Of a DNA stretch of 64,000 nt, positions 12,669-27,311 are shown in pieces (the stretch's first letter is position 1; every line of letters begins with the position of its first letter). The position numbers and the translations under genes were made by a program. Source of the DNA: Chrysomallon squamiferum. Lineage: Eukaryota; Mollusca; Gastropoda; Neomphalida; Peltospiridae. The DNA is taken from NCBI GenBank assembly GCA_012295275.1, contig CM022668.1, positions 323,157 to 387,156 on the forward strand, given 5' to 3'. Below the pieces are notes generated by a model, which had not been told where the DNA came from, did not search any database, and saw only the letters and a program-made list of their open reading frames with translations.

Positions 12669-15600
12669 GTAAGATTCGTCAATGCTACGTATTCTTCATA
12701 TTTTCCGTTGTATGATATTATTAAATCCTCTTGTTCCCCCATGATTTTAACAACATGGCCGACTTGAAATGTGTCATCTTCGTTGTTTACATTTAAATTT
12801 CGAAAGTCTTAGATGAAATTGAACATTTTCATTAAAGATAAAGATAAACTGTGGCACTGTGATGTCTGAAGTTTAGTAGTGAGAGTCCGCATTGCTTCCA
12901 CTCTAATTATTAACATAATTTAAGCGTGCTATTCCTTCTCAACATCTGACATTTGACCATTCGTCTACAAAATGCATAAAAATAATCTGTTGTTTAGATA
13001 AAGGTTTACATAACAAGGCAGAGTATTTCAGCCTATACTTCTGTATTTCTGTTTGTTTAATCCAGTATTTTGATACTTCAAGTTACTACATTTTAAATAT
13101 TTTACTTCAAATAGGCATTTAATATACACTTTAAATTTAATAATACATTGTAATGATTGTTTGGATATGGTGCAGGACTGACAGAACTGATTAACACTGT
13201 TACTACTTTTAATATATCTCTTTGGAACTGAACCATATTTTAGAATTAGATTACGATATAGCAAACAAGATGTCAGTATTGATTAGCTTATAAAATATTG
13301 TGTTGAAATGTAGCTAAAATACATATAATATTATAAAATGTTTTTATGTTCTAATTATTTTGTTCTTAAACTTTTTCATTTAACTGGTAATAATGGTCAT
13401 TCATGTTTTATATATCACTAAATGTGTGTTTGTGTATGACTGTTTTTAAATAGGTGCACATAGATACAAACAATACAAATTAATAGTAATTTTATGAAAA
13501 TTACATAATTTAGTACAAAAAATTAAAGTACTAATAATACTAAGCACATCTAAAGATAAGTTATAATCCTGTGTGTAAAGCATAAATGCAATAGCCAAGT
13601 CAAGATGTTTTTACATTAAACTGGTTTAATGTTTGATCCTTTGTCACATAATTATTATGACATTTTTAGTGCTGATTAGTGAGCAGAATCAAATATATAT
13701 ATTTCAAAACACATTTCTTTTTATCTTAAAATTATCAACAAGTTTATTACAAACTGACTATTGATTTTCTCAAAATTGTAGACATTTTGGTGTTGTTGCC
13801 AGGTAAAAATATTAGGTTAAAACTCCATTGAAGAAAGAAAAAAAAATTATATATATATAAAGCATTCCTTTGTGTCTCTGCTAGGGATTGAATACTGGTA
13901 AATACCAGTTTTAGTAACTGATGGGTAATACTGTTACTGAAGCACCAATACAAGTTTTCTAAATTTTAACGAGTTATGCTGAGAAAACAGTGTCCACAAA
14001 AGCCCCGTAAGTACCTTTTCCTATGCACAAACTAACTAAAACCGGTGAAAACCTGTATTGAGAATATCTGTTGGTAATTTACTGGTATTAATTTGCAAAC
14101 CCTAGTCTCTGCCAAGTCTGAGTGTTTTTTTTTCATTGCTTTCAATTAGTAAAATAAAAAAGATATATTATAATCTGTGAATGCAGCATACTGTCAGAAG
14201 GGTAAATGGTATCATGATTTCAGCTGCAAACAGATTAATATTAATTATTACTTTCTGAATGATTGAATCTTTTCATTAACAGTCAAATAATATAGTGTCC
14301 CTTTGTTCTGACTTTGCATCTATTGATCATGTTTTCTTTGTTTTAGCTTGGAAAGAAACAGATTCTGATAAATTAATTCATATGTTGATATAATTATTAA
14401 ATGTTTTAAATACATTTACCACACATGTTCAGAATTGATCAAATAGTCATTGTATTCATAAGTGAATGTTCAAAGTTTATTTCCCATAAAACTCATGGTA
14501 TTCATATGTGGATCCTTAAAGTTCATTTCCGACTAGGGTTACTGTATGTGCTAAAGGTTTATTTTCTGTAATAGTCATCTTATTTATGGATGAATGTTCA
14601 AAGTTTTATAACTGTTCACTTTGTTATATAAAAATCATTTGTAAATTTCTTTGCATTGCCAAATTTGGAAATAAAAGTACTCCAGTTTTGTTCAATCTTT
14701 TTAAATTGCTGTCACATCAGTAATGTGGATATGTGTGAAATATACCATTTTATGATGATTTTTGTCAATGATTGCTAGTGACAAAAAGTTAGTATGTTTA
14801 CAAGTGTATCGTCTTACATTGTGCTTAAATAATTTCTTAAAATGATGTAAACATTTAGATATTAATCATATTAAAAGGACAAAATATAAAGTTAATAAGT
14901 TCTGGTAATATGAAGTTAGTATGTTAAAAATTTAAGAGTAGGCAACATGCAGTTAAAGACCAATTGAATGGATTGTAAAGGTTTTTAAATTGTATGTCAC
15001 TTTATTGAAGAACAATGAATGTAACAAAAATAGACAGGATGTAATTATGAGAAAATGACATATGGTACACATCCAGTGTTGGGGACTTGGGTTTGTTTTG
15101 TTTTTCTCACAGAAACTGGGATATTTTGAGAAGCCTTGATGCATAATGCTTTGGATTTTGGATTTCTTTTTAGGTTTTGTAATATAGGGATAGACAGAAA
15201 AGGATCTAAATCAATATATAGATTTTATATATATTTTTTATACATATGTCATGTAATAATAGCAGGAATCTGTCATAAATATAAAGCTCTGATAAATTTT
15301 CAGGTTTTAAAACTTTGGATAAGGGATCATAAACTTGTAATACACCTGAATGTCATAATATATGATTATTTTACACATGAGCTATACAAAACATACCCAT
15401 TATTATTGATGTTCAGAATATTGACATTTCTTCTGATGCACAGTTATATTCTGTATTTTCATTTCTTGACTAATGAATTTTATAGAATAGTCATTTTCAA
15501 ATTAAGCCAGCAGACATTGCGATCTCTGTGTGCATGTACACAATTTTAAAACATAACTATCAAAATAGGACTTTTTTTTATTTTGAAGTAACTAAAGGTG

Positions 15601-16085
15601 TGTTTTGTTAATATCTGTATATATATATTGTAGATATTTAAATAAACCAATGTTGTTGTTTTTTATTAATATTTTTAATTTTTTTTAAACAGAACTGTTG
15701 GAAAGTAGTTTAAAATTATTTTGTTAAAGTTACTAATTGTGATGTTACTTTTATGTTTATTACAATAGATGTATATGTGTGGGAAGCATGGACTTTATGA
15801 AAATAACAGCACTTCTTTGTTTTTTCATTTTATTATAATAAATGCAATGCTTTCTGTTTAAACATGTTTTTACTAAATGTATTTAATATTATCACTATAA
15901 CTGTTATGAATAAGAGGTTAAAATAAATAAAATTAAACATGACCATTCAAATCTTTTACATTCATTATGTACTACTTTAAATGATTTCAGATAAGTGGTA
16001 AAAGTAATACTGTTAATATAATATATTGAAGTCATGCATTGAAAGAGCATCTATAATAAATAATTTTTAATTTTTAATTTTGCAG
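12669..16085 (+). other. Rab5: 5' UTR intron of Rab5, no gene seen
   Basis: AT-rich sequence bounded by the donor at 12669 and the acceptor ending at 16085. A 137-codon open stretch at 15136-15549 opens with TTG, is dominated by I, F, Y and L, and matches nothing I know; I treat it as chance. No conserved exon or RNA gene was recognised. Confidence 0.6.
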
Positions 16086-16163
16086 GTTTAGTGAGTAAAC
16101 GAGATACAGAAATAATTGGCTGACTAATAGAGGCTTACTTACTAAGAACAACTTCTATAAGCC

Positions 16164-17974
16164 ATGGCAGGCAGAGGTGGGGCTCAGCGCCCAAATGGGG
16201 CCACACAGGGCAAGATATGTCAGTTTAAATTAGTTCTTCTTGGAGAATCTGCTGTGGGCAAGTCCAGTTTGGTTCTTCGATTTGTCAAAGGCCAGTTCCA
16301 TGAATACCAAGAGAGTACGATAGGAGGTCAGTATGTGAAACTTAAAAAAATGAAATACTTAATTATTTAAAAGTAGAAATTAATGTTCATAATATTTGGA
16401 ATGAATTTATTAAAATGTTAGAAGAACAAATTAGCATTCAGTGTTTTTAAATTTTATTTATATTTCAGAAATTTTAAGAATTTTATTAAAGGTGTTTTAA
16501 ATCAAGTTCAATAAATATTATGATTATTTGGTAATTCTTTTTGCATTTGAGAATTGTTAACTATATATTTAAAGATAATTTTGTAATAATGTTGTTATTA
16601 AAAATTAATAATTATTTTATAATGATTGATTTTAATATAAGTTAACAATATTTTTGTAACTGTATTTGTCAGCTGCATTTCTAACACAGACAGTATGTCT
16701 GGATGATACTACGGTGAAATTTGAAATCTGGGACACAGCTGGACAAGAACGCTATCACAGTCTTGCACCTATGTACTATAGAGGTGCCCAGGCAGCAATT
16801 GTTGTATATGACATCACCAACCAGGTAATTTTCTTATCTGGTTTTCATTAGATTTGACAGTGTCAAATTATATTTATTTAGCATTTTACAAATTTCCTGT
16901 TAGATACAGATTAAATAATTTGAAACATTTAATCAAAAGTGAAAACATGAGAAATTTTAATTTTAATAAATTACAAATGTTAATATTTTTAAGACAGTTC
17001 TCACACACTGTAACAGTTATGTATGTAATTGTATTTCACGACAGAGTTGGCTAGTATGTTTTAAATGTATGTTGTATTAAATTATCTTTATTTTCAGGAC
17101 ACATTTGGCCGAGCTAAGACCTGGGTTAAGGAATTACAACGTCAAGCCAGTCCTAACATTGTTATAGCTTTAGCTGGTAATAAAGCTGATTTAGCCAACA
17201 AAAGAATGGTAGAATATGAGGTCAGTTCTTCGAATCTTTCTTTTTTCACTCTTAAATATAACGAACAATTAGTTAAATAATTGTAACTAATTAATAACAA
17301 ACTATTTAATGATGGAATTAAATTTTCTATTTCACTATTACTCTGTCAGGAAATAGTTACAATTACCAGCTAAAACTGTTCCTACTTGTTTCATTTATTT
17401 TTAATAAATTATTATTTTTTTTTTAATGAGGTTATAAAATATTTAGTTGTTCTTTACATTTTTATATAGGAGGCTCAAGCATATTCAGAAGAAAACAGTT
17501 TATTGTTTATGGAAACCTCAGCCAAGACTGCCATGAATGTCAACGACATATTTTTGGCAATAGGTAAATTATTGTGGTCTACTTTCACTTTCATTTTCAC
17601 TCTAGTTACATTGTTTTTGTAATTGATTGGCCACCTACTTCTTATAAGATTACATAGGGCATTTTTATGTTATTTCTCATCAGTATCTCTTTCTCTCTGT
17701 CAGTCTGTCTGTCTCTCGTTGTATCTGTCATTCACTCATTGAGGAGGGAATAATTTTTTGAAAATTCATAAACAAACTTTCCTGTCTTTTCAAATTAGAT
17801 GAAAATAAGTATTTATTTTATTGTTTGTAAGGTGTTATCAAATTATTTAAATTTGTGTTTGTAGCCAAGAAATTACCCAAGAATGAAGGAGGTGGGCCAG
17901 TACAGCAAAGACAGCAAGGGGTACGCTTGAACAATGAACAAACCCAGCAGTCAGAAGGAGGCTGTTGCAAGTAA
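16164..17974 (+). CDS. Rab5: Rab5 small GTPase (canonical copy)
   Basis: Rab5 switches between GDP and GTP on early endosomes and recruits effectors for endosome fusion. Coding exons: 16164-16326, 16673-16824, 17098-17220, 17470-17563 and 17865-17974, all GT-AG with matching phases, giving 213 aa (human RAB5A has 215). The start has a strong context (GCCATGG). The P-loop GESAVGKSS covers residues 27-35, with the Rab5-typical Ala30. ESTIGAAF forms switch I, and [19 protein letters not shown] holds catalytic Gln79 and switch II. NKAD and ETSAK bind guanine. Numbering matches human RAB5A through Gln79. The C-terminus GGCCK carries the double cysteine for geranylgeranylation. An untranslated exon ends at 12668. 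Nothing suggests damage. Confidence 0.98.
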
Positions 17975-19803
17975 CAAAGCTTCCCATAGGCTGGCTTCTT
18001 GTATCATGTGATCAGACTTTGGTCCAGTCAGAGATGTGTTTTTTCATTACACTATGTGATATACACCTGAATAGTTGGACGAAGCAGGAATATATAAATT
18101 AAAAAAAAAAAGAGAAGTAAAAAATAATATGGATGTTGCCATACAAAGCAGCAAGAAGAAAAAATAAAACTGAAATAAAATGTAAAACAATAAAACAGAA
18201 TGTGCACACACAACTGTGAACAAAATAATTGACTGGAAATTAATTTTTCCAGTGAAGAACTTTGGCTTTAGGAGAGGCCATTTTGTTTCTTAAAGTATGG
18301 ATGCCTATTTATTGCTGAATTTGTAAATTTAGTCTTGTCCATTGTGTGTTGATGTTTCTGTGACAACCAGGTTTGGGGGGGGACTTCATTATTATTTCAT
18401 TTTTTTAGTTTATTTCTTTCTTCTTTTTTTTTCCTTTTTAGTTTTGTTTCATTAGCTACTGATTGTACATTATTACTCTCGTGACTTTTTTCTTAGGCTC
18501 ACTGATTGTTTTGCATTTTTGAATATAAGATTCTTTGAAGTCTATGGCTTTTCTGCTTAAATATTACGATAAATATTGTGAAAATTATGCATGAAGGTTG
18601 TTTATATGGCAATAATTTCACTAGCTGCAGATAATATATATTAAATAAAATGCGATGATTTTATGTAGATTTTCCAGTTGGATTTGGACATCTTTCTTAG
18701 CATAAACAATGAATATATTAAATATTTAAATTAAGTGCAGAGTTTTAAAAAAGAACATTTCTGTTATTTTAGAACTTTAATGTTGTCTTTCACAAAATAA
18801 TTACCATAATTATCATAGCAGATTATTTCAGGAAATGATTGTTTTCACAGTTGTGTCTATTAGCTCTGCTGGGGATGGGACCCTATGTCAACAAGATTTA
18901 GTCAGAATTTAATAATAGCTAGAAAAAGGTGACTGAATGCAGTGGTGATTGTCACTGGCTTTACAAAATGTTTACTGTTGTAATCGGTGAAATCATAGAA
19001 ATGTAATATCTTGTTCTGTAAACATAATACCATTGTTAAAAAATAATATTGCAAATAATGGACACATTTTTCACAAAAAAGTTTAAATCAGTACATGGAT
19101 AAATCTGAAAAAATCTGATGTATGAACATGTGGTAAATATTTGCGAATTTTGAAATATATATAAAACTAATTAATTAAAAATTATGAAAATGAAATTATT
19201 ATTTTTATTGATTCATTGACATTTGACAAAAAGTTGTTGAAGCATTAAGAATTGTTTATGGCCTGAGAGAATTTCTTCAATTTTTATTTACCACTGATTG
19301 AAAATGTGTGAAACAATAGGTGTCTTAATTTTCATGATACTTACAATCCCACCCATTAATGAGATAAAAGTACATTACTTTTCTGTCTTGATTCTGAGAA
19401 ATTAGCAAAATAATTTTAATAATGTACAATCCTGCATGTTATAGAGTGGTATCCTGTATTCTGATAATGTAATAATCCTTCACATTTTAATTGTTAATGT
19501 GATATTAACTTTAATTATAAACATGGCTCTATGGTAAACATCCTGGAAATTTGCATTATAATTATTCTGGACATTTTAATATTAAAACATTATAATGTAG
19601 TAAATTTTTAAATTATGTCATTGGTAACCCATTATAATTATGATAAATTCTTTACAGTAATACTACTATATCATTCAATCCTGATAATGCTATGAATTAG
19701 CATGTTATAAACCCTTTGTTTTAATGGTCTAATTATCTTACAGACAATATGTGGTAACAACTTGTATACTGTAATGTTAAAGACCTACACTGTATGAGAA
19801 AAA

Positions 19804-19840
<37 letters not shown>

Positions 19841-22800
19841 ACTTTTTTTATACATTATAATTTTAATGATCCAGCAAATTGTCTGAAAATAATATTTGTT
19901 CATGCAGTAATAATTTTAGATTGATAATACCGTATGAAAAATAAAGCAAAAAGCAGCTCTGAAATAAAAATATTGAATCATTTTTTACTTGTGTGTGTGC
20001 GCACTGTACTTGATATGGCTTGTAAGTTGTATGTTACAACACAGATTTACTAACTGCATAATAACTTTTGTCTGTTGCTGCTATCTGATCTTTTGGTGTT
20101 TAGACAATAATAATAATAATGATAATAGTTAAATCTGATTCATTTAGTAGTCTAACATAATTGAAATAAAATTGTGATTACTGAAGAGACTAATGATTTG
20201 AAGGGTGGTGATGGTAGAGGGCCAGAATCATAAGATTCATTTATCACTGGACAGGAAGGACTTTAATTTTTTTTTTTACTTATATATAAGTCTATGCTAT
20301 TTGTTATTGTTTTGGGGTTTTTTAAATTATAAGTTATTATTTTTCCTCTTTTAAGGGAACACACTGGTCGAATAATGACAAAATTTTAATATATGTTTTT
20401 TTAGTTTTTGAGATGACTATTTAGAAAATGTTCATTAAAAAATTAACTTTTTCAGATAAATGTTTCAGGTTTTTGTGAAAGGAAGTGCATATACAAAGAT
20501 TAAAAAAAAATGATGAATAGTACCACCCCTATAATGGAAATATGGTTTATAAAACTTCATTTGTGTTTTTATTTATCACCTATCTTTTTTGGGGGGACTA
20601 TCCTAACATTTTTGGAAAGATGCTGTATGAAAACTCTTTGTGCTTGCGTTTCCAAATTTAGAATATATATATTTAAAAACAAACAATATAAAACAACAGA
20701 AAGAAAATCTTGGGAAAAATTAACTAATCTTTTCATATAACCTTTATACAACTTTGTTTCAAAATGCAAATGAAAAATGTATTTTCTTTTTCTTCTGAAG
20801 TATCTAAACCAGTATAATGAACCCCAGCAGTTTGAATGGAATATATATATATATATATATGCCATTTAAACAGCCGTTGTGATAACGTAGTTTCTATTCT
20901 GTCCCCTAAAAACAATAATTATTATTATAATCATATATATTATCATTATCATTATTATTATAAAAAAAGACCACAGAATTATTTGTTGAAATTGCATAAA
21001 ACCTATTATTTTTAGATATAACTGTATTTGTGCATTTCACTCAGAATATAATCATTAACAAAAATAAAAGAAAGTACATAAATCGTTATTAGTAATTTTC
21101 ATTTTAGTTCTTAATATACACATTAATATTTTGTCAGATTTCATTCTTTTTTATGTTTTACTTAAATAATAGTAATTTTTGTTACATTTTTGAAAAGCTG
21201 GAAAAAGAATAAAAAGAATTTTGAGAAGGAATTACCAGATATAACATTTGGTTATTTTATTACAAAGTCAAAAGAAATTTAAAATCTTTTTGTTTTAGAA
21301 GTTTTGCTAAAGAGTGCTAAATGTGCTAAAATATTTATGAGTTTGATATGATATACAAGTTTTAATTAAAAAAATCTTAAAAAAGGGAAGTAATAGCTAA
21401 AAGTTTAAATAGCAAAATAAGGAATTGTTAGACAACATACTATTCTGTACAGAGAACCAGTTGGAAAGTAAGGGAAGGAACTCTAATAAGATGATCCAGT
21501 GGGAGGAAACTTTCAAAGTTCTTAATTTTTGACTTCTTAATAAAAAAAAATCATCAATACCTCTGTAAATGGGGGTTTTTCTACTTTTTTTTTTTTTTTA
21601 AGTCTAATGATCATTAATCTTAATAAAGGTTTACACATCAATATTCCAGTAGTGAAAAAAAAAATTTCAGTTGTTTTTTTGTCTAATTGATGAAATCTTG
21701 AATTATGAACTGTTTTGTGTTTTCTTAATTTAAAAATCTTTGTTATTCACAACAAATATTTTAAAATAAGTTAGTTATCTGTCACAGGGTGTAATGTTTT
21801 AGTGGTTTTAATATGCCATATTTCATTGTAACTGGATTAAAATGATCACAAATTGGTTATTATCTGATACAAGTAGAAAGGATTTGAATATCCTTTATCA
21901 ACTCACAATAATAAAAACATGCATGGGTACAAATGCACACACATTTAAAATAAAAGACAAACAGTCATGCACACATACAAACCTATTTGAGTAACATTTT
22001 TCTGTTGGCTTGAATTGTAACCAGTTAAATTTTATGGTCATTGAAGTATTTTTTGTTTAGAAATTGACTTCATTTGTTTAACATGAGAAAAAGAAATGAT
22101 TTCGTATAACCCATATAATCAGAAATACATCCTATATTATATTCTTTATAATGGTCAAGGAAGTCAAAAATTATTATGTATTTTAATTGTTATTATTTAT
22201 TTTTAAAATTAACAAGTGTACCACATTTGTTCAGTGTGTTTTTTTGTAATATTTTACAAAAGTATATAAACTGAGAATTAAAACAATGTTATATGGAGAT
22301 AATGTATGTAAATTTTTCTAAAAACATTGATGTAATTATTACAAGTAGCAAATTCTTGACAAAAAATTCAAATAAAAGATTATATATATTTGAAATAGGA
22401 AATAATAATAATTTTAAAATCAAGAAGACAAATACTAAGATGGAAGAAATATCCACAAACTTCATTTTCAGCAGTATTTCCTCTAAATGTATAATATTGT
22501 GTCATTGTTGCTCTCTGCTTTGACACTGAACTAACTTTTTAAATTTTCTTTTCTGTTTTTCTTTTCATTTATTTATTATAGTTATTGCAAGTTACATATT
22601 CAGAAAAATACATTGTCATTTATAATTTGTTTTTCATTTCAATAGATTTGCAACTAATATATTCTGTGTAATCTCTTCAGATAAACTGCATATTCATTTG
22701 AATAATTGCTATGACTTCTGCCATTAATATAACAACTACAGAGTTGAATGTTTGCTGTTTGAATAATAAAGAATGCTTTGAAAATAATGGTGATGGTATT

Positions 22801-24940
22801 AGTCTGAAGAGTATTATAAGAGGTTATAAATGGAGATTTAAAAATTAATTTCATTGTTAATGTTTGGTTGTAAAGATAAAAATTATTTTGTTCATTTACA
22901 ATTTTTTTTTATTTTATTTTTTTTATTTTTTGTCTTCTGTTGTTTGACACCATGTTTATGTAAATTATTGTACATACAAAAAAATTGTATTTTGTGTATA
23001 ATACATAGGTTAAGTTTTATGTTTTTAGGTGTGAAAGAGTTAATAAAATGAAATATTAATTTAAAGAGAGATCACTAAAGTTTAAACTATTTAATTAAAG
23101 AAATTAGTGTTGAGTTATATATATATATATTTAAAATTGGTTGGTGAATTTTAATTTATCCTGAATTTTGTTAATTTTTAATTTTATTTATTTTAATTTA
23201 ATTTTTTTGTAAATTGTAAGACTTATTTTTAAAAATTGAGATTTAAAATAATAAAACAGTTAAAACTACAAGCTAGACACAGTATATGAATGTAAATGCT
23301 TGCATAGCTTAAATATGCAGATTTATAGAAAAAAAAGAAAAGAATTTAAATGGATTTACCAGCAATGCAAGCTGTTAATTAATAATTGTAAAATATTTAT
23401 TTTCACTTGTATTTTGTGTTGGACAAAAAATTAAGGAAATAATCTTTATTTAAAGTGAACTTGATATATAAAAATACATGAATAAATTCATTGTAAAATA
23501 TAATGAAAATATATTTAAGTTTATTTATATGTGTAACATACACAGAAACATGGGTATAGTTGTTCAAATTAAAATTGTAATGAAATTATTAAAATGTACT
23601 TTAGGTAATACATGCCTGATATACAAATCTTGCTGTTCCAAATATTACATGAAAACAGTAGTTGAATGTGTGTGCACTTAAAGAGATGATGTATGGATAT
23701 CTTCAATAGATACTAATGGCACTTAAGTACATTATAACCATAATAGATAACATTACATACATATGCTCACTTGTCTTAAATGTGGTACTAACAACGTGAG
23801 ATAACAGATACGCAGACAGATACATCCTTTTAGAATTATATATTTGTTAAATATTCCTGACAAAAATAATTGCTTTTATCTGAAAAATATTCAACCATGA
23901 AGAATTTTTATTTTATTATACACAGTTAAAACTTAGAATATTGAATGTTTTTCCTTCAGTTTTCTTTTTTATTCTTTTAAGACAATTTTTCTTTATTGAT
24001 AAATATGAGTAGGGTGAATAATGAAATAGGTTTTTCAAATTGTTGATGAGAAATTATGACATTTAAATTGACTTGCTGGCTATGTATATATTGATGTAAA
24101 ATTTTAAAATGTCATTTTCTGTATTCAGTGTCTTGTAAATGTGACATTTCTCCTTTTCTTTTTTGTTCCTCGAGTCTAAATTAAATTGGTGAATATATAT
24201 CATTAATTAGTAGTTTCCATTTATATGGAACTATATATATATATTTTTTTTTTTTAAGAATAATTACAAAATGTTTCATTTAACGAGTTATTATGATTAT
24301 TATTATTATTATTATATATTATATATTATTAATGTTACAGGTATGTGAAAGGTACACCTTGTTTTTGTTTTCCATGTACATGTATAAATATAATCTTTGT
24401 ACATAACTTCATCTGTGAAACTCACAAAAATAAAAGTATGTGAATGCTGTCTGTACATGATAATATAAAATACTTTTCTGGTTTACACCCAGAAACATAG
24501 AAATAAAAGTCACTAATAAGGAAATTGGGTTACATTTTCTTTGTGTATCTCGATGTAGGGTGTGTGTGTGCGCGTGTGTGTGTGTATCATTTTATTTTTT
24601 TATTTTATTTGTTTTTAGAAATGGGGAATGGAGATTGTGAAAGAATGTTTTTTCTATTGTCAGTATATTAAAGGAAATTGACAAAGATTTGAGAAATACC
24701 CAAGTAATAAAATTCACTCGTTCGTTCATTCGATTCCCCACAGTGCTAATCCCAGTTCTTAAAAGGTAAGTTAGTTATTACTAAAAAATAATAAATAAAG
24801 AAATGATGATAATTAAAACAATTATAACTAGTACTGCTACCACTAGTAATAATAACCACTTGTACTTATAATTAATTAATAAAATATTAGTAGTAATGGT
24901 TGTAATTTTATCACTTACTTATTAAATAGTTACTATTTTT
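17975..24940 (+). other. Rab5 3' UTR and intergenic DNA, no gene seen
   Basis: A long AT-rich stretch after the Rab5 stop codon, with many ATTTA and AATAAA-like words (for example near 18640, 24425 and 24500), so the transcript end cannot be placed by eye. It includes (TA)n at about 19808-19834 and 20838-20860 and short GT runs near 24560. The open frames at 20510-20740, 22293-22523 and 23478-23681 have random AT-rich composition and no splice context. Confidence 0.6.
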
Positions 24941-25311
24941 AGCACGAGTGTGACGTAATTTGAATCGTGTCACTTTCTGCTCGTGTGGTTTCCACAGAAG
25001 CCGCTTGTTCCGGTATGAAGTTCGCAAACTGCGACAGCTATTTTAGGAGATAAACGTCTAGTTTTTGTTAACACATGACAGACTAAACTTTTAAAAGTAA
25101 TTTACTATATACTGGATCAAGTGTGCTGCGGTGTAGACGAAACGAACTCACATAATTTGCAGAAGAAAACGTTTAAAACGTGTTTGTCTTATTTGTTTAT
25201 TTCAAAGGGGGCGGATCTGGCTGATTCGTGTACTGTGGATGATAAAGTATCAGTGGAAGTTCTGACAAGTCATCAAGACAGAAACAAATGAAGATGAAAT
25301 GTCATTGTTAA
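24941..25311 (+). promoter_or_regulatory. Likely promoter and 5' UTR exon of the second Rab5-family gene
   Basis: This is a GC- and CpG-richer island in AT-rich DNA. It contains TGACGTAA (24951-24958) and ends at a plausible donor, GTATGT, at 25312. An acceptor (TTATTTTCAG, to 26650) lies 28 nt upstream of the ATG at 26679, implying an untranslated first exon as in the canonical Rab5 gene. A 27-nt poly-T tract follows the donor. Exon limits are inferred. Confidence 0.45.
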
Positions 25312-26042
25312 GTATGTTTTTTTTTTTTTTTTTTTTTTTTTTTTGAGTATTAGATTAAATAGGTCCATTAAGACATTTTGTAATGTAGATATTTTATCAT
25401 TGTTTTATGTGCCAGTGTTTTGTAATGAAATGATGATGATAATCATCATCATGATGACTGACAACGACTAAATCATTGCGACATTATTATTATTATTTAT
25501 TATTATTATTATTAGAGATGATATTGTTTGAACAAGCTCACTATCCAAAGGTATAGTTTTGAAACAACATACATTACATAAAAGATTTCTGTTACTTATC
25601 TATGCGCGTCCATTTCGATTTTTCTTCTACGCATAATGAAACTAATATTACAGTGAAAAATCATTTCATTACTATAATGGTACTCCTGGATACTCCACTG
25701 GAATGTTTATTTTTGTGTGTTGTGTGTGTGTGTGTTGTGTGTGTGAAACAGCGAGAGAATATGAGTGCGTGCGAGAGCATACATGTAGCTTTATATGCAT
25801 ATATTTCCTTTCTATCTCTTTCTCTTTCCATATGTATGCGCGTATGTTCAAGAATGTGAACAGATTTCGCAGTTGTAAAAGTTACCTTGATCCGTGGTAT
25901 CCGATATTACAAATCACCATATTAGAAAGACGTGAGTCACACTCACATGTCAGTCTGTACAGAATTTAAATTGCTTACATTATGATGTGACTTGATATCT
26001 AGTTGTAAAGTAAGCGTCCTGACTGATTAGGAATGAGTTCTT

Positions 26043-26281
26043 ATTTAATAATAATAATAAAAATAATAAGACGAAGAAGAAGAAGATGAATAACAATTAC
26101 AACAACGATAATAATAGTAGTAGTAATAGTAGGGGCAATAGCAGTCGTCGTCGTCGTCGTTGTCGTAGTAGTAGTAGTAGTAATAATAATAATAATCAAA
26201 ACAATAAGAACAACGGTAATAGTAGTACCAGTAATAATAGTAGTGGTGGTGGAAGAAATCACGGTAGTAGTAGAGATAGTT
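26043..26281. repeat. Impure trinucleotide tract (AAT, AGT, CGT, GGT units)
   Basis: About 240 bp of three-base units drifting between AAT, GAA, AGT, TCG and GGT. It creates spurious open frames of serine/asparagine on one strand and threonine/isoleucine on the other. It lies in the presumed 5' UTR intron of the second Rab gene. A (TTA)n tract follows at about 26564-26646, directly before the splice acceptor. Confidence 0.85.
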
Positions 26282-26596
26282 TTATAAAGATCGATCAATA
26301 AAATAGAGGGATTTCACAATTAACCGCTTAAGTGATCAATTAATGTCTTATGAAAGTATAACAGGGGAGGCATCAAGTTGTTGGTTATATTTAATTTATA
26401 AGGTGACTGGTACATTTTTCATTTCTTTTTGTACGGCTAAATTACATATATAGTCACACCTTCATAGCTTTTCTTTTAGCATGTGAATTCATCATAGTTG
26501 TTGAAGTTTGTATTGTAATTATCACCAGTGTCCCCCATCATCAACATCAACGTCATCATTTATTTATTTATTATTATTATTATTTGATTTTTATTA

Positions 26597-26645
<49 letters not shown>

Positions 26646-26678
26646 TTCAGAATAATTGGTTTTCTGTTTGAATTTCCA

Positions 26679-27267
26679 ATGAGTGGAAGAGAAAATAAAC
26701 CAGTTCAAAGATCCTCGCAGCAGACGAGTGGTGGCGGAAAAACGCAGCATGTTAAACTAGTGTTGCTAGGCGACCAGGGAGTAGGGAAATCCAGTATTGC
26801 TCTCCGCTTTGTTAGGGGAGAGTTTCTCGAAAACAATGAGGCTACGATTGGAGGTAAGGAAAGCATTTATAATCTGTTGTGAAGGGAGACATCTTTGTTT
26901 AACTGGAGATAATTAATTACCCGTTACTTCTAGCAAACAATTATTAATTACTTGTAAGAACGTTAATTTCCAGATATGAATACTGGTGCAGGTAAATTTT
27001 ATTTATTTATTTATGATTAATATTATTATTATGTTGTTCTTGTTGTTTTTTAGCCGCATTTCTTACGCAGACAACAACTGTGAAAAATCACTTTATTAAA
27101 TTTGATATCTGGGACACAGCAGGTCAGGAACGTTATCACAGCCTCGCTCCAATGTATTACCGTGGAGCACAGGCAGCTGTCGTTGTTTACGATGTCAACA
27201 GTGCTGTAAGTGTATTGTGAATACTTTTCATTTCTGTTATTACCACTTTTACTACTTCATTCAACTA

Positions 27268-27311
<44 letters not shown>

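Noticed and set aside
15136-15549. 137-codon open frame in the Rab5 5' UTR intron
   Set aside because: It opens with TTG (an ATG follows), is made of AT-rich codons, has no known motif and lies inside an intron supported by good splice sites.
26041-26301. Ser/Asn-rich and Thr/Ile-rich open frames
   Set aside because: They are translations of an impure trinucleotide repeat, with no start or splice context.
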